Counted from the stretch's first letter, positions 33,452 through 43,191 are shown. The stretch is 64,000 nucleotides of DNA from Azospirillum sp. TSH58 (GCF_003119115.1 NZ_CP022364.1:2804001-2868000); one strand, 5' to 3'. Translations and numbers: made by a program. Notes: generated by a model from the sequence alone, not told the origin.

Positions 33452-34546
33452 TCAGATAACTCCCGTCAGGCGCCGGACCGCGGCGTCGGTTTCGTCCACC
33501 AGCCGCGCCATCAACTCCGCCGCCGTCTGCCGCCGCGCGAGGCGGACGCCCTGTCCGGCCCACAGCGACAGGAACTCGGCGCGCCCCTGCTGCGCCGCGG
33601 CGGTGCGCATCGGGCGGGTCAGCGTGTTCTGGAGGGGGAAGGGAAGGGCGTCGCCGTCCGCGATGTCCTCCATCACGCGGTTGACGATCCCGCGCGCCGG
33701 GCGGCCCGAGAAGGCGCGGGTCACCCGCGTCTGCGTCTCGCAGGCGTCGAGGATCGCCTGTTTGTGCGCTTCGGGGATGCCGGCCTCCGCGCAGGTCAGG
33801 AAGGCGGTGCCCATCTGCACCCCGGCCGCCCCGAGCGCCAGCGCCGCCGCGATGCCGCGCCCGTCCATGATGCCGCCGGACGCCAGCACCGGCAGGTTCA
33901 CCGCGTCCACCACCTGCGGGACGAGCGCCATGGTGCCGACCAGCCCGGCGGCGAAATCGACCTCTCCCGAGCCCGTGGCGAAGCTGCCGCGGTGTCCGCC
34001 GGCCTCGGCGCCCTGGGCGATCACGGCGTCCATGCCCGCCCGCTCCAGCGCCGCCGCCTCCTCGACGCTGGTCGCCGTGCCCATCAGGAGCGTGCCCCGC
34101 GCCTTGATGGCGGCCAGCGCATCGGCGGGCGGGATGCCGAAGGTGAAGCTGAAGGCCGACGCTCCGCAGTCCAGCGCCGCGGCCAGTTGGGCGGCGAAGC
34201 CGTCGGCGCCGATCACCGGTATCCCGGGGGCGGGCAGGCCGAGGTCGGCGTGGTAGCGCGCGATGCGGGCGACCGCCGCGTCCATCCATCCGGCGTCCGG
34301 CGCGGCGGGCGCGGGCAGGGGGGCGAACAGGTTGATCCCGAAGGGGCGGGAGGTCCGGGCGCGGATTGCCCGCGCCCGCTCGGCGATCTGGTCCGGGGAC
34401 AGATAGGCCGCCCCGATGAAGCCGATGCCGCCCGCCTCTCCCACCGCGGCGACGAGGTCCGCCGTGTCGGCGCCCCCGGCCATCGGAGCCTGCACGATGG
34501 GGTGGGACAGGCCCAGGCGCTGGGTCAGTGTGGTGTGAACCGGCAT
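33452..34546 (-). CDS. Nitronate monooxygenase (2-nitropropane dioxygenase family)
   Basis: 364 residues, an FMN-dependent TIM-barrel enzyme. Motifs are PIVQAPMAGGADTADL at the N-terminus, VIAQGAEAGGHRGSF (FMN phosphate loop and catalytic-region His) and VLASGGIMDGRGIAAALALG. It oxidises alkyl nitronates to carbonyl compounds and nitrite. It is 25 bp from the convergent diguanylate cyclase. The start is the ATG at 34544-34546. Confidence 0.9.
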   Translation of the reverse strand: MPVHTTLTQRLGLSHPIVQAPMAGGADTADLVAAVGEAGGIGFIGAAYLSPDQIAERARAIRARTSRPFGINLFAPLPAPAAPDAGWMDAAVARIARYHADLGLPAPGIPVIGADGFAAQLAAALDCGASAFSFTFGIPPADALAAIKARGTLLMGTATSVEEAAALERAGMDAVIAQGAEAGGHRGSFATGSGEVDFAAGLVGTMALVPQVVDAVNLPVLASGGIMDGRGIAAALALGAAGVQMGTAFLTCAEAGIPEAHKQAILDACETQTRVTRAFSGRPARGIVNRVMEDIADGDALPFPLQNTLTRPMRTAAAQQGRAEFLSLWAGQGVRLARRQTAAELMARLVDETDAAVRRLTGVI

Positions 34547-34663
34547 AGCGCCGCCCTCCGCTTTCGATGATCCGCAGAGGGAGGCTAGGGCAGTCCGGCC
34601 ATCGTGAAAAATGATTTGTTCAGATGGGACGGATCATGTCCGGTGATGGGTTCCGGGAACCGC

Positions 34664-36715
34664 TCAGGCGGCGCGCAGCCACACCGCCGTGTCGTGGAAG
34701 GCCGCACCGCCCGCCGGCGGAATCGGCTCGGGCGAGGTCAGGGTGTTGATCCCGATCCCCTCCAGGAAGGCGCTGTTCGGCCAGATGCCTTCCACGATCA
34801 CCACGCCGCGCGGCACCCCGGCGAAGGGCTTGGCGTGGACGACGACGCTGCCCAGCCCGTTGCCGAGGCGCACGGCGTCGCCGTCGGCCAGGGCGAGGTC
34901 CGCCGCGTCCTCCGGATGGATCAGCACGGTGGGGCGGCCTTCGCGGCGCTGGGCGGTCACCGTCTCGGTGAAGCTGGAGTTCAGGAACTGCCGCGCCGGG
35001 GCGGTGACGAGGCGGAAGGGATGCTCGGCGTCCGCCGGGCGGCCTGGAGTCATGTGGTCCGGCAACTCCGGCAACTGGCCGGCGCCGTAGGGGCCGAGCG
35101 CCGCCCAGTCCGGCGCGAAGCGGAACCGCCCGTCCGGGAAGGCGAAGCCGTTCAGGAAGTGCGAGGTCTCGAAATCCGGCTGGGCGTCGATCCAGCGCTG
35201 CTCCGTCAGGGTGGCAGCGTCGCTCAGGCCGGAGGTCTTCAGCATGGAATCGATGATCTCCAGCGCGCTCATGCCGAAGCCCGGATGCTCGGCGCCGACG
35301 CGGCGGGCGAGTTCGGAGATCACCCAGTGATTCTCGCGCGCCTCGAACTGCGGCTCGATCACCTTGCGGCCGATCAGGATGTGCATCTGCCCGCCGCCGC
35401 GGTAGAGGTCGTCATGCTCCAGGAAGGTGGTGGCGGGGATGACGATGTCGGCCAGTTGCGCCGTGTCGGTCATGAACTGCTCGTGCACCGCCACGAACAG
35501 GTCGTCGCGCAGGAAGCCGCGGCGCACGCGGGCGCTGTCCGGGCAGATCGCCGCCGGGTTGGTGTTCTGGATCAGCATGGCGGTGACGGGCGGGCCGCCG
35601 GCGATGTCCTCGCCGGTCAGCACCGCGCCGATGCGCGACTGGTCGAAGCCGCGCACCGACGTGTCGAGCCGGTCCAGCCCCTCCGACAGGGTGCGGTCGA
35701 TGCTGTAGATGCCCGACGAGCAGTAGAGCGCCCCGCCGCCCTTGTGCGCCCAGGCGCCGGTGATCACCGGCAGGCAGGACACCGCGTGCATCTGCGCCGC
35801 CCCGTTGTGGGCGCGCGTCAGCCCGTAGCCCAGCCGCAGATAGCTGCGCCTGGTCGTGCCGTAGAGGCGGGCGAAGCCGACGATCTCCTCCACCGTCAGG
35901 CCGGTGATCGCCGCCGCCCATTCGGGCGTGCGGGTGGCGAGATGGGCTTCGAGCCGGTCCGCCCCGGCGGCGTAACGGTCGAGATAGGCGCGGTCGGCCA
36001 AGCCTTCGCGGAACAGGACGTGCATCACCGCGCAGGCCAGCGCGCCGTCGGTGCCGGGGCGCAGCATCAGGTGCAGGTCCGACACCTCCGCCGTGCCGGT
36101 GCGGTAGGGGTCGATGGTGACCAGCTTCGCCCCGCGGCCCTTGCGGGCCCGGCTGACGTGGGTCATCACGTTGACCTGGGTCGCCACCGGGTTGCCGCCC
36201 CAGTTCACGATCAGGTCGCTGTCGGCCATCTCGCGCGGGTCGGCGCCGCGGATGTCGCCGTGGCCGGCCAGCCAGCCCATGTTGGCCGGCGTGTCGCACA
36301 CCGTGCTGATCTGCCGGGAATAGCCCTTCGCGTGGCGCAGCCGCTGGATGCCGCCGCGCTGCACCAGCCCCATGGTGCCGGCGTAGAAGTAGGGCCAGAC
36401 GGCTTCCGCGCCAAGACGCCGCTCGGCGTCCAGGAAGGCGTCGGCGATGCGGTCGAGCGCCTCGCCCCAGCCGATCTCCGCCCATTGGCCGGAGCCCTTG
36501 GGGCCGGTGCGCCGCAAGGGCGTCTTCAGCCGGTCGGGGGAATGGACGCGCTCCGCGTAGCGGCTGACCTTCGCGCAGATCACGCCCGCCGTGTAGCTGT
36601 TGGCGGCGGCCCCGCGGACCTTGCCGATGCGGTCCGGCGCGACCCGCTCCACTTCGAGGGCGCAGGTGCTGGGGCAATCGTGCGGGCAGGCGGTCGGCAG
36701 GAAGACGGAGTTCAC
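34664..36715 (-). CDS. Molybdopterin-dependent oxidoreductase
   Basis: 683 residues, DMSO-reductase superfamily. The N-terminal [4Fe-4S] ligands are in TACPHDCPSTCAL with a fourth Cys in GVICAKVSRY; bis-MGD-binding regions include DSDLIVNWGGNPVATQ and DPYRTGTAEVSDLHLM. The substrate is unknown; no electron-transfer subunit is adjacent, and no Tat signal is seen, so it is cytoplasmic. The GTG at 36715 (MNSVFLPT, GAGG 9 bp upstream) is preferred; the ATG at 36772 would add 19 residues without domain content. Confidence 0.88.
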   Translation of the reverse strand: MNSVFLPTACPHDCPSTCALEVERVAPDRIGKVRGAAANSYTAGVICAKVSRYAERVHSPDRLKTPLRRTGPKGSGQWAEIGWGEALDRIADAFLDAERRLGAEAVWPYFYAGTMGLVQRGGIQRLRHAKGYSRQISTVCDTPANMGWLAGHGDIRGADPREMADSDLIVNWGGNPVATQVNVMTHVSRARKGRGAKLVTIDPYRTGTAEVSDLHLMLRPGTDGALACAVMHVLFREGLADRAYLDRYAAGADRLEAHLATRTPEWAAAITGLTVEEIVGFARLYGTTRRSYLRLGYGLTRAHNGAAQMHAVSCLPVITGAWAHKGGGALYCSSGIYSIDRTLSEGLDRLDTSVRGFDQSRIGAVLTGEDIAGGPPVTAMLIQNTNPAAICPDSARVRRGFLRDDLFVAVHEQFMTDTAQLADIVIPATTFLEHDDLYRGGGQMHILIGRKVIEPQFEARENHWVISELARRVGAEHPGFGMSALEIIDSMLKTSGLSDAATLTEQRWIDAQPDFETSHFLNGFAFPDGRFRFAPDWAALGPYGAGQLPELPDHMTPGRPADAEHPFRLVTAPARQFLNSSFTETVTAQRREGRPTVLIHPEDAADLALADGDAVRLGNGLGSVVVHAKPFAGVPRGVVIVEGIWPNSAFLEGIGINTLTSPEPIPPAGGAAFHDTAVWLRAA

Positions 36716-36938
36716 GGAAGGACGCCTCGGCGGGGGAAAAGCGGTGATCAGCTTATGTCCGGCGTCCGGCATTCCGCAACCGGTCAGGATTGTTTAAGGA
36801 CTGCCATCAGATTTCAATATTGCAGCCCTATCCTTGTGGAGGCGCGTCCAGGAAAGATGTATGTTTCCAGAAAAATACTCGCATAAGGCGGCGTGTGCGC
36901 CGCGGCGAGCGCGGAACGACACAGCAAGGGGAAGCCGT

Positions 36939-37694
36939 ATGATCGCGAATGTTGCCGCAGGCGCCCGGCGGACGCTGCGGGCCGGGGTGTTCGCCAGCCT
37001 GATCGGAGCCATGGTCGGAGCCGTCGCCGGTATGGCCGCTCCGGGAATCGCCGCGGCGCGGGCGGACGGCGTGAAGCTCGGCTATGTGGAATTCCCGCCC
37101 TACACCCAGACCGACGGCGGGGCCGCGAAGGGCAGCCTGATCGAGGCGTTCGACAAGGCCGCCAAGGCGGCCGGGATCGCCTACACCGCCGAATCGGCCC
37201 CGGCCCGCCGCCTCTTCTCCGGCGTCGCGGACGGCGATTTCAACATCTTTCTGGGCATCCGCACGGTCAAGGAATTCGACGGCACCACGCTGATCAGCGC
37301 AGCGCCGATCGCCCGGATCGAGCTGAACGCCTACGGCATCGGCGAAGCCCCGGCGGTCAAGGCGAAGGAGGATCTGTCGGGCAAGGCGGTCATCGCGCTC
37401 AACGGCTACTCCTACGGCGGCTGGCGCGCCTGGATGGAGGACCCGGCCAACAAGGTGCAGATGGTCGACGCGCGCACCGCCGATCAGGCGCTGCAGCTTC
37501 TCCAGGCCGGGCGGGCGCCGACGCTGCTGCAGTACTCGCTGCCGATGCAGCAGGCGCTGGGCGGGAAGACGCTTCCCGACCTGAAGGCCACGCCGGTCCA
37601 GAGCCTGGACGTCTACATCGTCGTGTCGAAGAAGACACCGGATGCCGAGGCGGTTCTGGCGAAGCTCGAAGCCGCGTTCAAGGCGACCCAGTGA
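36939..37694 (+). CDS. Periplasmic solute-binding protein (family 3 type)
   Basis: 251 residues. A signal peptide (RRTLRAGVFASLIGAMVGAVAG, with a cleavage region near AAARA) is followed by a periplasmic-binding-protein fold: VKLGYVEFPPYTQTDGGAAKG and LIEAFDKAAKAAG are typical of extracellular solute-binding family 3. No ABC permease or ATPase genes are adjacent. The next gene is a chemoreceptor, so it may present a ligand for chemotaxis rather than transport. CAAGGGGAAG precedes the ATG. Confidence 0.85.
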   Translation: MIANVAAGARRTLRAGVFASLIGAMVGAVAGMAAPGIAAARADGVKLGYVEFPPYTQTDGGAAKGSLIEAFDKAAKAAGIAYTAESAPARRLFSGVADGDFNIFLGIRTVKEFDGTTLISAAPIARIELNAYGIGEAPAVKAKEDLSGKAVIALNGYSYGGWRAWMEDPANKVQMVDARTADQALQLLQAGRAPTLLQYSLPMQQALGGKTLPDLKATPVQSLDVYIVVSKKTPDAEAVLAKLEAAFKATQ

Positions 37695-37778
37695 CGCCAC
37701 CCCTGTGATGCCGCCGGGGGCGCCGCTGGGCGCCGACCGTTTGGCGACCGGTTGTTCAGAAAGAGAAAAGGGCGGATC

Positions 37779-39350
37779 ATGACGGACGGCGGACATCAGG
37801 GCGGCGGTGTGGGGCTGCGCCTGCGGGCAATGCTGCTGATCGGCGGCGTGCTGCTGGTCTATCAGGTGCTGGCCATCGCCTGGGGCGTGCACAGCTCGGC
37901 CAACCAGGCCAAGGAGACGCTGGCGGCGCGGGCCGACATGGTGGCCGCGCTCCAGGCCCGCGCGGCGGCGATCCCGCTCTACGACTTCGACACCGAGCAG
38001 GTGCGCGAGGTCGCCAAGGCGCCGTCCTCCGACCCCGACTTCCTCGGCGCCCAGGTGCGCGACGACAAGGCCAAGGTGGTGGCCGAGGTCGGCGACACCA
38101 AGGCCGCGAAGGGCTTCATCGAGGTGGTCAAGCCGATCGTCGGCGGGCAGGCCGGGCAGCGCAAGACCATCGGCGAGTTCGTCCTGCGCCTGCGCACCGA
38201 CCGGGTGGAGGCGCGGGTGACCGCCGACGCGGCGACCCAGATCGCCGTGGGAGCGGTCGCCTTCCTCGCCATCATGGCGGCGCTCTACCTCGTCGTCTCG
38301 GCGATCACGCGCCCGCTGATGCAGATCACCGCCATGGTCGGCCGGCTGGCCCAGGGCGACTACGCGGTCGCCGTGCCCGCCCTCGACCGGCGCGACGAGA
38401 TGGGGGCGATGGCCCGCACCATCGACATGCTCCGCCAGAACGCCCAGCACCGCCAGCAGCTGGAAGCCGAGAAGCTGGCCCGGCAGGCCGAGGAGGCGCA
38501 GAGGGGCGAGCGGCTGACCCGACTTGCCGCCGCCTTCGACCGCTCGGTCCAGGCGACGGTCGGCGAGGCCTCCACCGCCGCCTCGCAGATGAAGGGCAGC
38601 GCCGGCAGCATGCTGGAGAGCGCGCTGCGCGCCGACCAGTGCAACGCCTCGGTGGCCGGGGCCGCCGACGAGACCAGCCGCACCGTCCAGACCGCCAGCG
38701 CGGCGGCGGAGCAGCTCACCCAGTCGATCCGCAGCATCGCCGAAAGCGTGAAGCAGTCGGTCGCCATGTCCGCCCAGGCCATCGAGCGCGCCGACGCCAG
38801 CCGCAAGACGGTGGAGGCGCTGGCCGCCGGCGCCGCCAAGATCGGCGAGATCACCAGCCTCATCACCTCCATCGCCGGCCAGACCAATCTGCTCGCCCTG
38901 AACGCGACGATCGAGGCGGCGCGGGCCGGGGAGGCCGGCAAGGGCTTCGCCGTGGTGGCGAGCGAGGTGAAGAATCTCGCCAGCCAGACCGCCAAGGCGA
39001 CGGAGGAGATCGCCACCCAGATCGGCGCCATCCAGTCGGTGACCCAGGACACCGTCTCCGCCATCGGCGCCATCACCGAGACCATCGGCCAGCTCAGCCA
39101 GCGCTCCGCGGAGATCGCCGCTTCGGTCCAGGAGCAGTTGGCCGCGACCGGCGAGATCGCCGAGAAGGTCCGCACCGTGGCCGGCGAGGCCGACACGGTG
39201 ACCCGCAGCATCGCCGTCGCCTCCGGCGCCTCGTCGGAGGTGGCGACGGCGGCCCGCGAGTCGGTGGAGGTCGCCCAGACCCTCCAGGCGCGCTTCGTCG
39301 ATCTGCGTGACGAGGTGCAGAAGTTCCTGGCTTCGATCAAGGCGGCGTAA
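37779..39350 (+). CDS. Methyl-accepting chemotaxis protein
   Basis: 523 residues. A transmembrane helix (residues about 14-36, [20 protein letters not shown]), a small periplasmic sensor of about 110 residues, a second helix (about 150-175), a HAMP domain ([20 protein letters not shown]) and a long coiled-coil signalling domain with the conserved tip [20 protein letters not shown]. It relays ligand binding to CheA/CheW. It begins 84 bp after the solute-binding protein gene with AAAGGGCGG upstream, and the pair may form one unit. The ATG at 37752 is possible. Confidence 0.92.
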   Translation: MTDGGHQGGGVGLRLRAMLLIGGVLLVYQVLAIAWGVHSSANQAKETLAARADMVAALQARAAAIPLYDFDTEQVREVAKAPSSDPDFLGAQVRDDKAKVVAEVGDTKAAKGFIEVVKPIVGGQAGQRKTIGEFVLRLRTDRVEARVTADAATQIAVGAVAFLAIMAALYLVVSAITRPLMQITAMVGRLAQGDYAVAVPALDRRDEMGAMARTIDMLRQNAQHRQQLEAEKLARQAEEAQRGERLTRLAAAFDRSVQATVGEASTAASQMKGSAGSMLESALRADQCNASVAGAADETSRTVQTASAAAEQLTQSIRSIAESVKQSVAMSAQAIERADASRKTVEALAAGAAKIGEITSLITSIAGQTNLLALNATIEAARAGEAGKGFAVVASEVKNLASQTAKATEEIATQIGAIQSVTQDTVSAIGAITETIGQLSQRSAEIAASVQEQLAATGEIAEKVRTVAGEADTVTRSIAVASGASSEVATAARESVEVAQTLQARFVDLRDEVQKFLASIKAA

Positions 39351-39469
39351 GCGGCCTGGGATGACGCGCAACGTGCCTGCGGCGGGAGGAAATGCCCGCC
39401 GCGGGCAAGTTGCGTTTCCGGATTTCGCCTCGCCGCACTAGGATGCCGCTCCCGAACGGCGAGGATGAT

Positions 39470-39826
39470 ATGGACGACGGTTTGAAGTGCCCGAAATGCA
39501 ACTCCGAGCATGTCTATCAGGACGGCATGCTGTGGATCTGCCCCGAATGCGCCCATGAATGGAACCCGCAGGCCGAAGGCGGCGCGGGTGCGGAGGCTGC
39601 GGCGGATCAGGGCGTGCGGGACGCCAACGGGAACGCGCTGAGCGACGGCGATTCGGTGACGGTCATCAAGGATCTCAAGGTCAAGGGCTCGTCCCTCGTC
39701 GTCAAGGGCGGCACCAAGGTGAAGAACATCCGTCTGGTCGATGGGGCCGACGGCCACAACATCGCCTGCAAGATCGACGGCATCGGCGCGATGAACCTGA
39801 AGTCGGAATTCGTCAAGAAGGCGTGA
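39470..39826 (+). CDS. PhnA/YjdM family protein
   Basis: 118 residues. The N-terminus is a zinc-ribbon ([12 protein letters not shown], then [10 protein letters not shown]) followed by the PhnA domain ([20 protein letters not shown] and HNIACKIDG). The family is named for a phosphonoacetate hydrolase gene but has no assigned activity in this form. CGAGGATGAT precedes the ATG at 39470. It is followed by a strong terminator. Confidence 0.92.
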   Translation: MDDGLKCPKCNSEHVYQDGMLWICPECAHEWNPQAEGGAGAEAAADQGVRDANGNALSDGDSVTVIKDLKVKGSSLVVKGGTKVKNIRLVDGADGHNIACKIDGIGAMNLKSEFVKKA

Positions 39827-39851
39827 CGCCACCCGGCTTCCCCGGAAAGAG

Positions 39852-39887
39852 AAAACCCCTCGCCGGAGCGCTCCGGCGAGGGGTTTT
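39852..39887. terminator. Bidirectional Rho-independent terminator
   Basis: A perfect 18-bp palindromic stem (AAAACCCCTCGCCGGAGC and its complement) ends in TTTT on both strands. It lies between the convergent stops of the PhnA-like gene (39826) and dctM (39918), so it serves both. Confidence 0.9.
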
Positions 39888-39917
39888 CCTTATGGGCCAT
39901 CGCCCGAGGCTTGGGGA

Positions 39918-41216
39918 TTACATCATCCCCAGCGCGCGCGGCAGCCAGGTGGAGATGATCGGCACGTAGGTGATCAGCACCAGGAAGCCCAGCATCGCCA
40001 GCAGCCACGGCCAGACGGCCACGGTCAGCTCGGTGATGCCCATCTTGGTGATGCCCGACGCGACGTAGAGGTTCAGGCCCACCGGGGGGTGGCACATGCC
40101 GACCTCCATGTTCACGACCATCATGATGCCGAAATGGACCGGGTCGATGCCCAGCTTCATGGCGACCGGGAACAGGATCGGCGCCATGATCAGCACGATC
40201 GACGACGGTTCCATGAAGTTGCCGGCCATCAGCAGAAGGATGTTCGTCACCAGAAGGAAGGCGATCACGCCCAGACCCTGGCTGACGATCCAGTCGGCGA
40301 TGGCCTGCGGGATGTTCTCCGACGTCAGCACGAACGAGAACAGCACCGCGTTGGTGATGATGTAGAGCAGCATCGCCGACATGCTGGCCGAGGACAGCAG
40401 CACCTTCGGCACGCCGCGCAGCGGCATGTCCTTGTAGACGAAGACCGCGATGATGAAGGCGTAGACGGCGCTCATCGCCGCGGCTTCGGTCGGCGTGAAG
40501 ACGCCGGAGTAGATGCCGCCGATGACGATGACGATCAGCGACAGGCCCCAGATCGCTTCGCGGAAGGCCTTGAAGCGTTCGACCAGGCTGGCCTTCGGCA
40601 GGCGCGGGTAACCGAACTTGCGCGCGCGGTACCAGGTGACGCCGCCCAGAACGAAGGCCAGCATCAGGCCGGGGATGACGCCCGCCATGAAGAGCTGGCC
40701 GACCGAGGCGGAGTTCGCGGTGCCGCTGGTGGCGACGCAGTACATCACCATCACGATGGACGGCGGGATCAGGATGCCCAGCGCGCCCGAGGTGGTGATG
40801 ACGCCGGCGCCGAACTGCTTTGGGAAGCCCTGGGCGACCATCGCCGGAAGCACGATGGAGCCGATGGCCACCACGGTCGCCGGGCTGGAGCCCGACACCG
40901 CCGCGAACAGGGCGCAGCCCATCACGCCGGCGAGGCCGAGGCCGCCGTGCCAGTGGCCGACCATCGCCGTGGCGAAGTTGATCATGCGCCGGGCCACGCC
41001 GCCGTGCGTCAGGAAGTTGCCGGCAAGGATGAAGAACGGGATCGCCATGATCTCGAACTTCTCGATGCCGGTGAACAGCTTCAGCGCCACGGCCTCGATC
41101 GGCACATGGGTCATGGTGAAGAGGAAGGTCAGAACCGTCAGGCCGAGCGAGATCGAGATCGGCATGCCGGTCAGCATCAGCACCAGCAGCAGGCCGAAGA
41201 TGATGGCGGCGTTCAT
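39918..41216 (-). CDS. dctM: TRAP transporter large permease DctM
   Basis: 432 residues with about 12 predicted transmembrane segments. Family signatures include FEIMAIPFFILAGNFLTHGG, ILIPPSIVMVMYCVATSG and MEVGMCHPPVGLNLYVASGI. It is the ion-motive permease of a tripartite TRAP system for an organic acid, probably a C4-dicarboxylate. It overlaps dctQ by 4 bp (ATGA), showing coupled translation. It is the last gene of the dctPQM operon. Confidence 0.96.
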   Translation of the reverse strand: MNAAIIFGLLLVLMLTGMPISISLGLTVLTFLFTMTHVPIEAVALKLFTGIEKFEIMAIPFFILAGNFLTHGGVARRMINFATAMVGHWHGGLGLAGVMGCALFAAVSGSSPATVVAIGSIVLPAMVAQGFPKQFGAGVITTSGALGILIPPSIVMVMYCVATSGTANSASVGQLFMAGVIPGLMLAFVLGGVTWYRARKFGYPRLPKASLVERFKAFREAIWGLSLIVIVIGGIYSGVFTPTEAAAMSAVYAFIIAVFVYKDMPLRGVPKVLLSSASMSAMLLYIITNAVLFSFVLTSENIPQAIADWIVSQGLGVIAFLLVTNILLLMAGNFMEPSSIVLIMAPILFPVAMKLGIDPVHFGIMMVVNMEVGMCHPPVGLNLYVASGITKMGITELTVAVWPWLLAMLGFLVLITYVPIISTWLPRALGMM

Positions 41217-41911
41217 CGGTCGTTCTCCTTCGGTCCCTTGCCAGTGGCTGGGCCAGTGGCCGGGCCGCTGCCGGGCTTGCGGCCTTCATGATGGGCGATG
41301 TCGTGCGGGTGCAGGTTGTCGTCCATCTCGTACCAGTTGACGTCCTGCGCGGCGCGCTGCGGGTCGGTGGTGTCCTCCTCCAGACCCTCGACATGGCCGT
41401 GGTCGTGGTGCGGAAGCTCGCCGGTGCGCAGGAAGTTCACCATCACCTGAAGGAAGCGGAAGCACATCAGGTAGGAGCCGAGCGGGATCGCCAGATAGAT
41501 GATCCACATCGGCCATTCGAGGTCCGCCGACACCTGCTCGGTTTCCGACATGTGCCAGACGAAGGTGGAGCCCATCGTGCCGACCACGCCGGTGAAGGTC
41601 GCGCCGGCCAGCAAACCGAACACGATGAATTTCGCGCGCAGGGGGGTGGACAACTTGTTGATGAGGACGTCCACACCCACATGGATGCCGGTGCGGACAC
41701 CGTAGGCGGCACCGAACTTCGCCATCCAGACGAACATGTAGATGCACAGCTCCTGCGCCCAGGCCAGATTCCAGTGGAGGATGTAGTCCTGGATGAGGGG
41801 GAAACCGGCGGCGTAACGGTGGGCGACGGAGATGAAGATGATCGTCGTCGCCGCAGCCATCAGGAAGGCGATAAGAATCTCCTCCAGATGGTCTAGGATT
41901 TTCATGGGCAT
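41213..41911 (-). CDS. dctQ: TRAP transporter small permease DctQ
   Basis: 232 residues with four transmembrane helices (for example EILIAFLMAAATTIIFISVA and FIVFGLLAGATFTGVVGT), the conserved WAQELCIYMFVWMAKFGAAYG, and a longer than usual His/Asp-rich cytoplasmic tail (PHHDHGHVEGLEED) of about 55 residues. It links the binding protein to the large permease. GGAGCCACC precedes the ATG; a second ATG at 41905 is possible. An intercistronic hairpin separates it from dctP. Confidence 0.93.
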   Translation of the reverse strand: MPMKILDHLEEILIAFLMAAATTIIFISVAHRYAAGFPLIQDYILHWNLAWAQELCIYMFVWMAKFGAAYGVRTGIHVGVDVLINKLSTPLRAKFIVFGLLAGATFTGVVGTMGSTFVWHMSETEQVSADLEWPMWIIYLAIPLGSYLMCFRFLQVMVNFLRTGELPHHDHGHVEGLEEDTTDPQRAAQDVNWYEMDDNLHPHDIAHHEGRKPGSGPATGPATGKGPKENDR

Positions 41912-41932
41912 GGTGGCTCCGCGCGCAGGAGG

Positions 41933-41961
41933 AAGCGCCCGCGTCGAATGCGCGGGCGCTT
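41933..41961 (-). repeat. Intercistronic hairpin between dctP and dctQ
   Basis: A perfect 11-bp stem (AAGCGCCCGCG / CGCGGGCGCTT) with a 7-nt loop, about 21 bp upstream of dctQ. A second 8-bp stem lies at 41997-42015, nearer the dctP stop. Such hairpins are expected to stabilise dctP mRNA and lower dctQM expression, since the binding protein is needed in excess. Confidence 0.6.
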
Positions 41962-42030
41962 GCCGAGGGCTGTGCGTTGGTCTTGCTTGATTGGACCGGG
42001 CGGCCGGGCCGCCCGATCAGACGCTCTTGA

Positions 42031-43041
42031 TCACTCGCACTTGGCGGCGTCGGTCTCGGTCTTGATGCTCGCCAGCAGTTCCTTGCCGACGCGCGACGCC
42101 ATGTCCTCGTGGACCGGCAGCATCGCCTGGCGCCACGACGCGCGCTCTTCCTTGGTCAGCTCGTAGAACTTGGTCTTGCCGGAGGCCTTCATCGCCTCCA
42201 GCGCCTTGTCGTTCTCTTCCTGGGCGATGTTGTTGGCGTACTCGGTCGCCTCCTTCATCGCGCCGTCGAGCTGGGTGCGGACGTCGGCCGGCAGGCCGTC
42301 CCAGAACTTCTTGTTCACGATGACCGCGTAGCCCAGATAGCCGTGGTCGGAGAGCGTGGCGTGGCTCTGCACCTCGTGCATCTTCTGGGTGTACATGTTG
42401 GACGGCGGGTTCTCGGTGCCGTCGACGACGCCGGTCTGCAGCGCCTGATAGACCTCGGAGAAGGCCATCACCTGCGGCAGGGAACCGAGCGCGCGCATCT
42501 GCGCGTCCAGCACCTTCGACGACTGGATGCGCATCTTCAGGCCCTTGAAGTCCGCCGTGGCGTGCAGCGGCTTGTTGGCGCTCATGATCTTGAAGCCGTT
42601 GTCCCAATAGGCCAGACCGGTGATGCCCTTGTTCTCCAGCTTCTGGAACAGCTGCTTGCCGATCGCGCCGGTGGTGACCTTCACCAGGGCGGCCTTGCAG
42701 GGGAAGATGTAGGGCAGGTCGAAGATCTCGAATTCCTTGGCGCCCAGCGGGCCGAACTTGGCCAGCGACGGGGCCAGCATCTGCACGGCGCCGAGCTGCA
42801 GGGCCTCCAGCTCCTCCTTGTCCTTGTAGAGCTGGCTGTTCGGGTAGACCTCGACCTTCACCTTGCCGGCGGTGCGCTGCTCGGCCAGCTGCTTGAACTT
42901 CTCGGCGCCCTTGCCCTTCGGAGTCTCCGGAGCGACGACGTGGCTGAACTTGATGACGATCGGCTCCTGCGCGGTGGCGGCGGTGGCGGCCATCAGGCAG
43001 CCGGCGGCGACGGTGGCGCACAGCAGCGAAGCGAACTTCAT
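42031..43041 (-). CDS. dctP: TRAP transporter substrate-binding protein DctP
   Basis: 336 residues. A signal peptide (FASLLCATVAAGCLMAATAATA) precedes the DctP fold: IVIKFSHVVAPETPKGKGA, the substrate-binding Arg region in LKMRIQSSKVLDAQMRALG, and VVDGTENPPSNMYTQ. It delivers a carboxylate substrate to DctQM from the periplasm. The start at 43041 is chosen because GGAGG lies 9 bp upstream; the ATG at 43050 abuts that site. It is first in the dctPQM operon, divergent from the sensor kinase. Confidence 0.95.
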   Translation of the reverse strand: MKFASLLCATVAAGCLMAATAATAQEPIVIKFSHVVAPETPKGKGAEKFKQLAEQRTAGKVKVEVYPNSQLYKDKEELEALQLGAVQMLAPSLAKFGPLGAKEFEIFDLPYIFPCKAALVKVTTGAIGKQLFQKLENKGITGLAYWDNGFKIMSANKPLHATADFKGLKMRIQSSKVLDAQMRALGSLPQVMAFSEVYQALQTGVVDGTENPPSNMYTQKMHEVQSHATLSDHGYLGYAVIVNKKFWDGLPADVRTQLDGAMKEATEYANNIAQEENDKALEAMKASGKTKFYELTKEERASWRQAMLPVHEDMASRVGKELLASIKTETDAAKCE

Positions 43042-43065
43042 AGGGGTCATCCTCCACTTGTTGTT

Positions 43066-43086
43066 GGTCGGACTGATGGTCCGACC
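43066..43086. promoter_or_regulatory. Inverted repeat in dctP/sensor-kinase divergent promoter region
   Basis: GGTCGGAC-TGATG-GTCCGACC: 8-bp perfect arms and a 5-bp spacer, 25 bp upstream of the dctP start. It may be a binding site for the FixJ-type regulator or an RNA hairpin in the dctP leader. AT-rich hexamers between 43087 and 43115 could be promoter -10 elements. Confidence 0.4.
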
Positions 43087-43191
43087 TTTGATATTCTTTC
43101 ATTGTTCGATAATTTCTCCCCCGACGCTATTGTGGAAATCCGTAGCTGTGAACGTGACATATTGGTTGCCGTGCCAACACCTCTCCCCCCC

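Noticed and set aside
34604..36886. A 760-codon plus-strand frame across the molybdopterin oxidoreductase
   Set aside because: Opposite strand carries complete Fe-S and molybdopterin motifs; the plus frame has none.
42109..43191. Extension of the TRAP sensor-kinase frame back through dctP
   Set aside because: The upstream 360 codons are antisense to dctP, which has a full family signature; the kinase starts near 43192.
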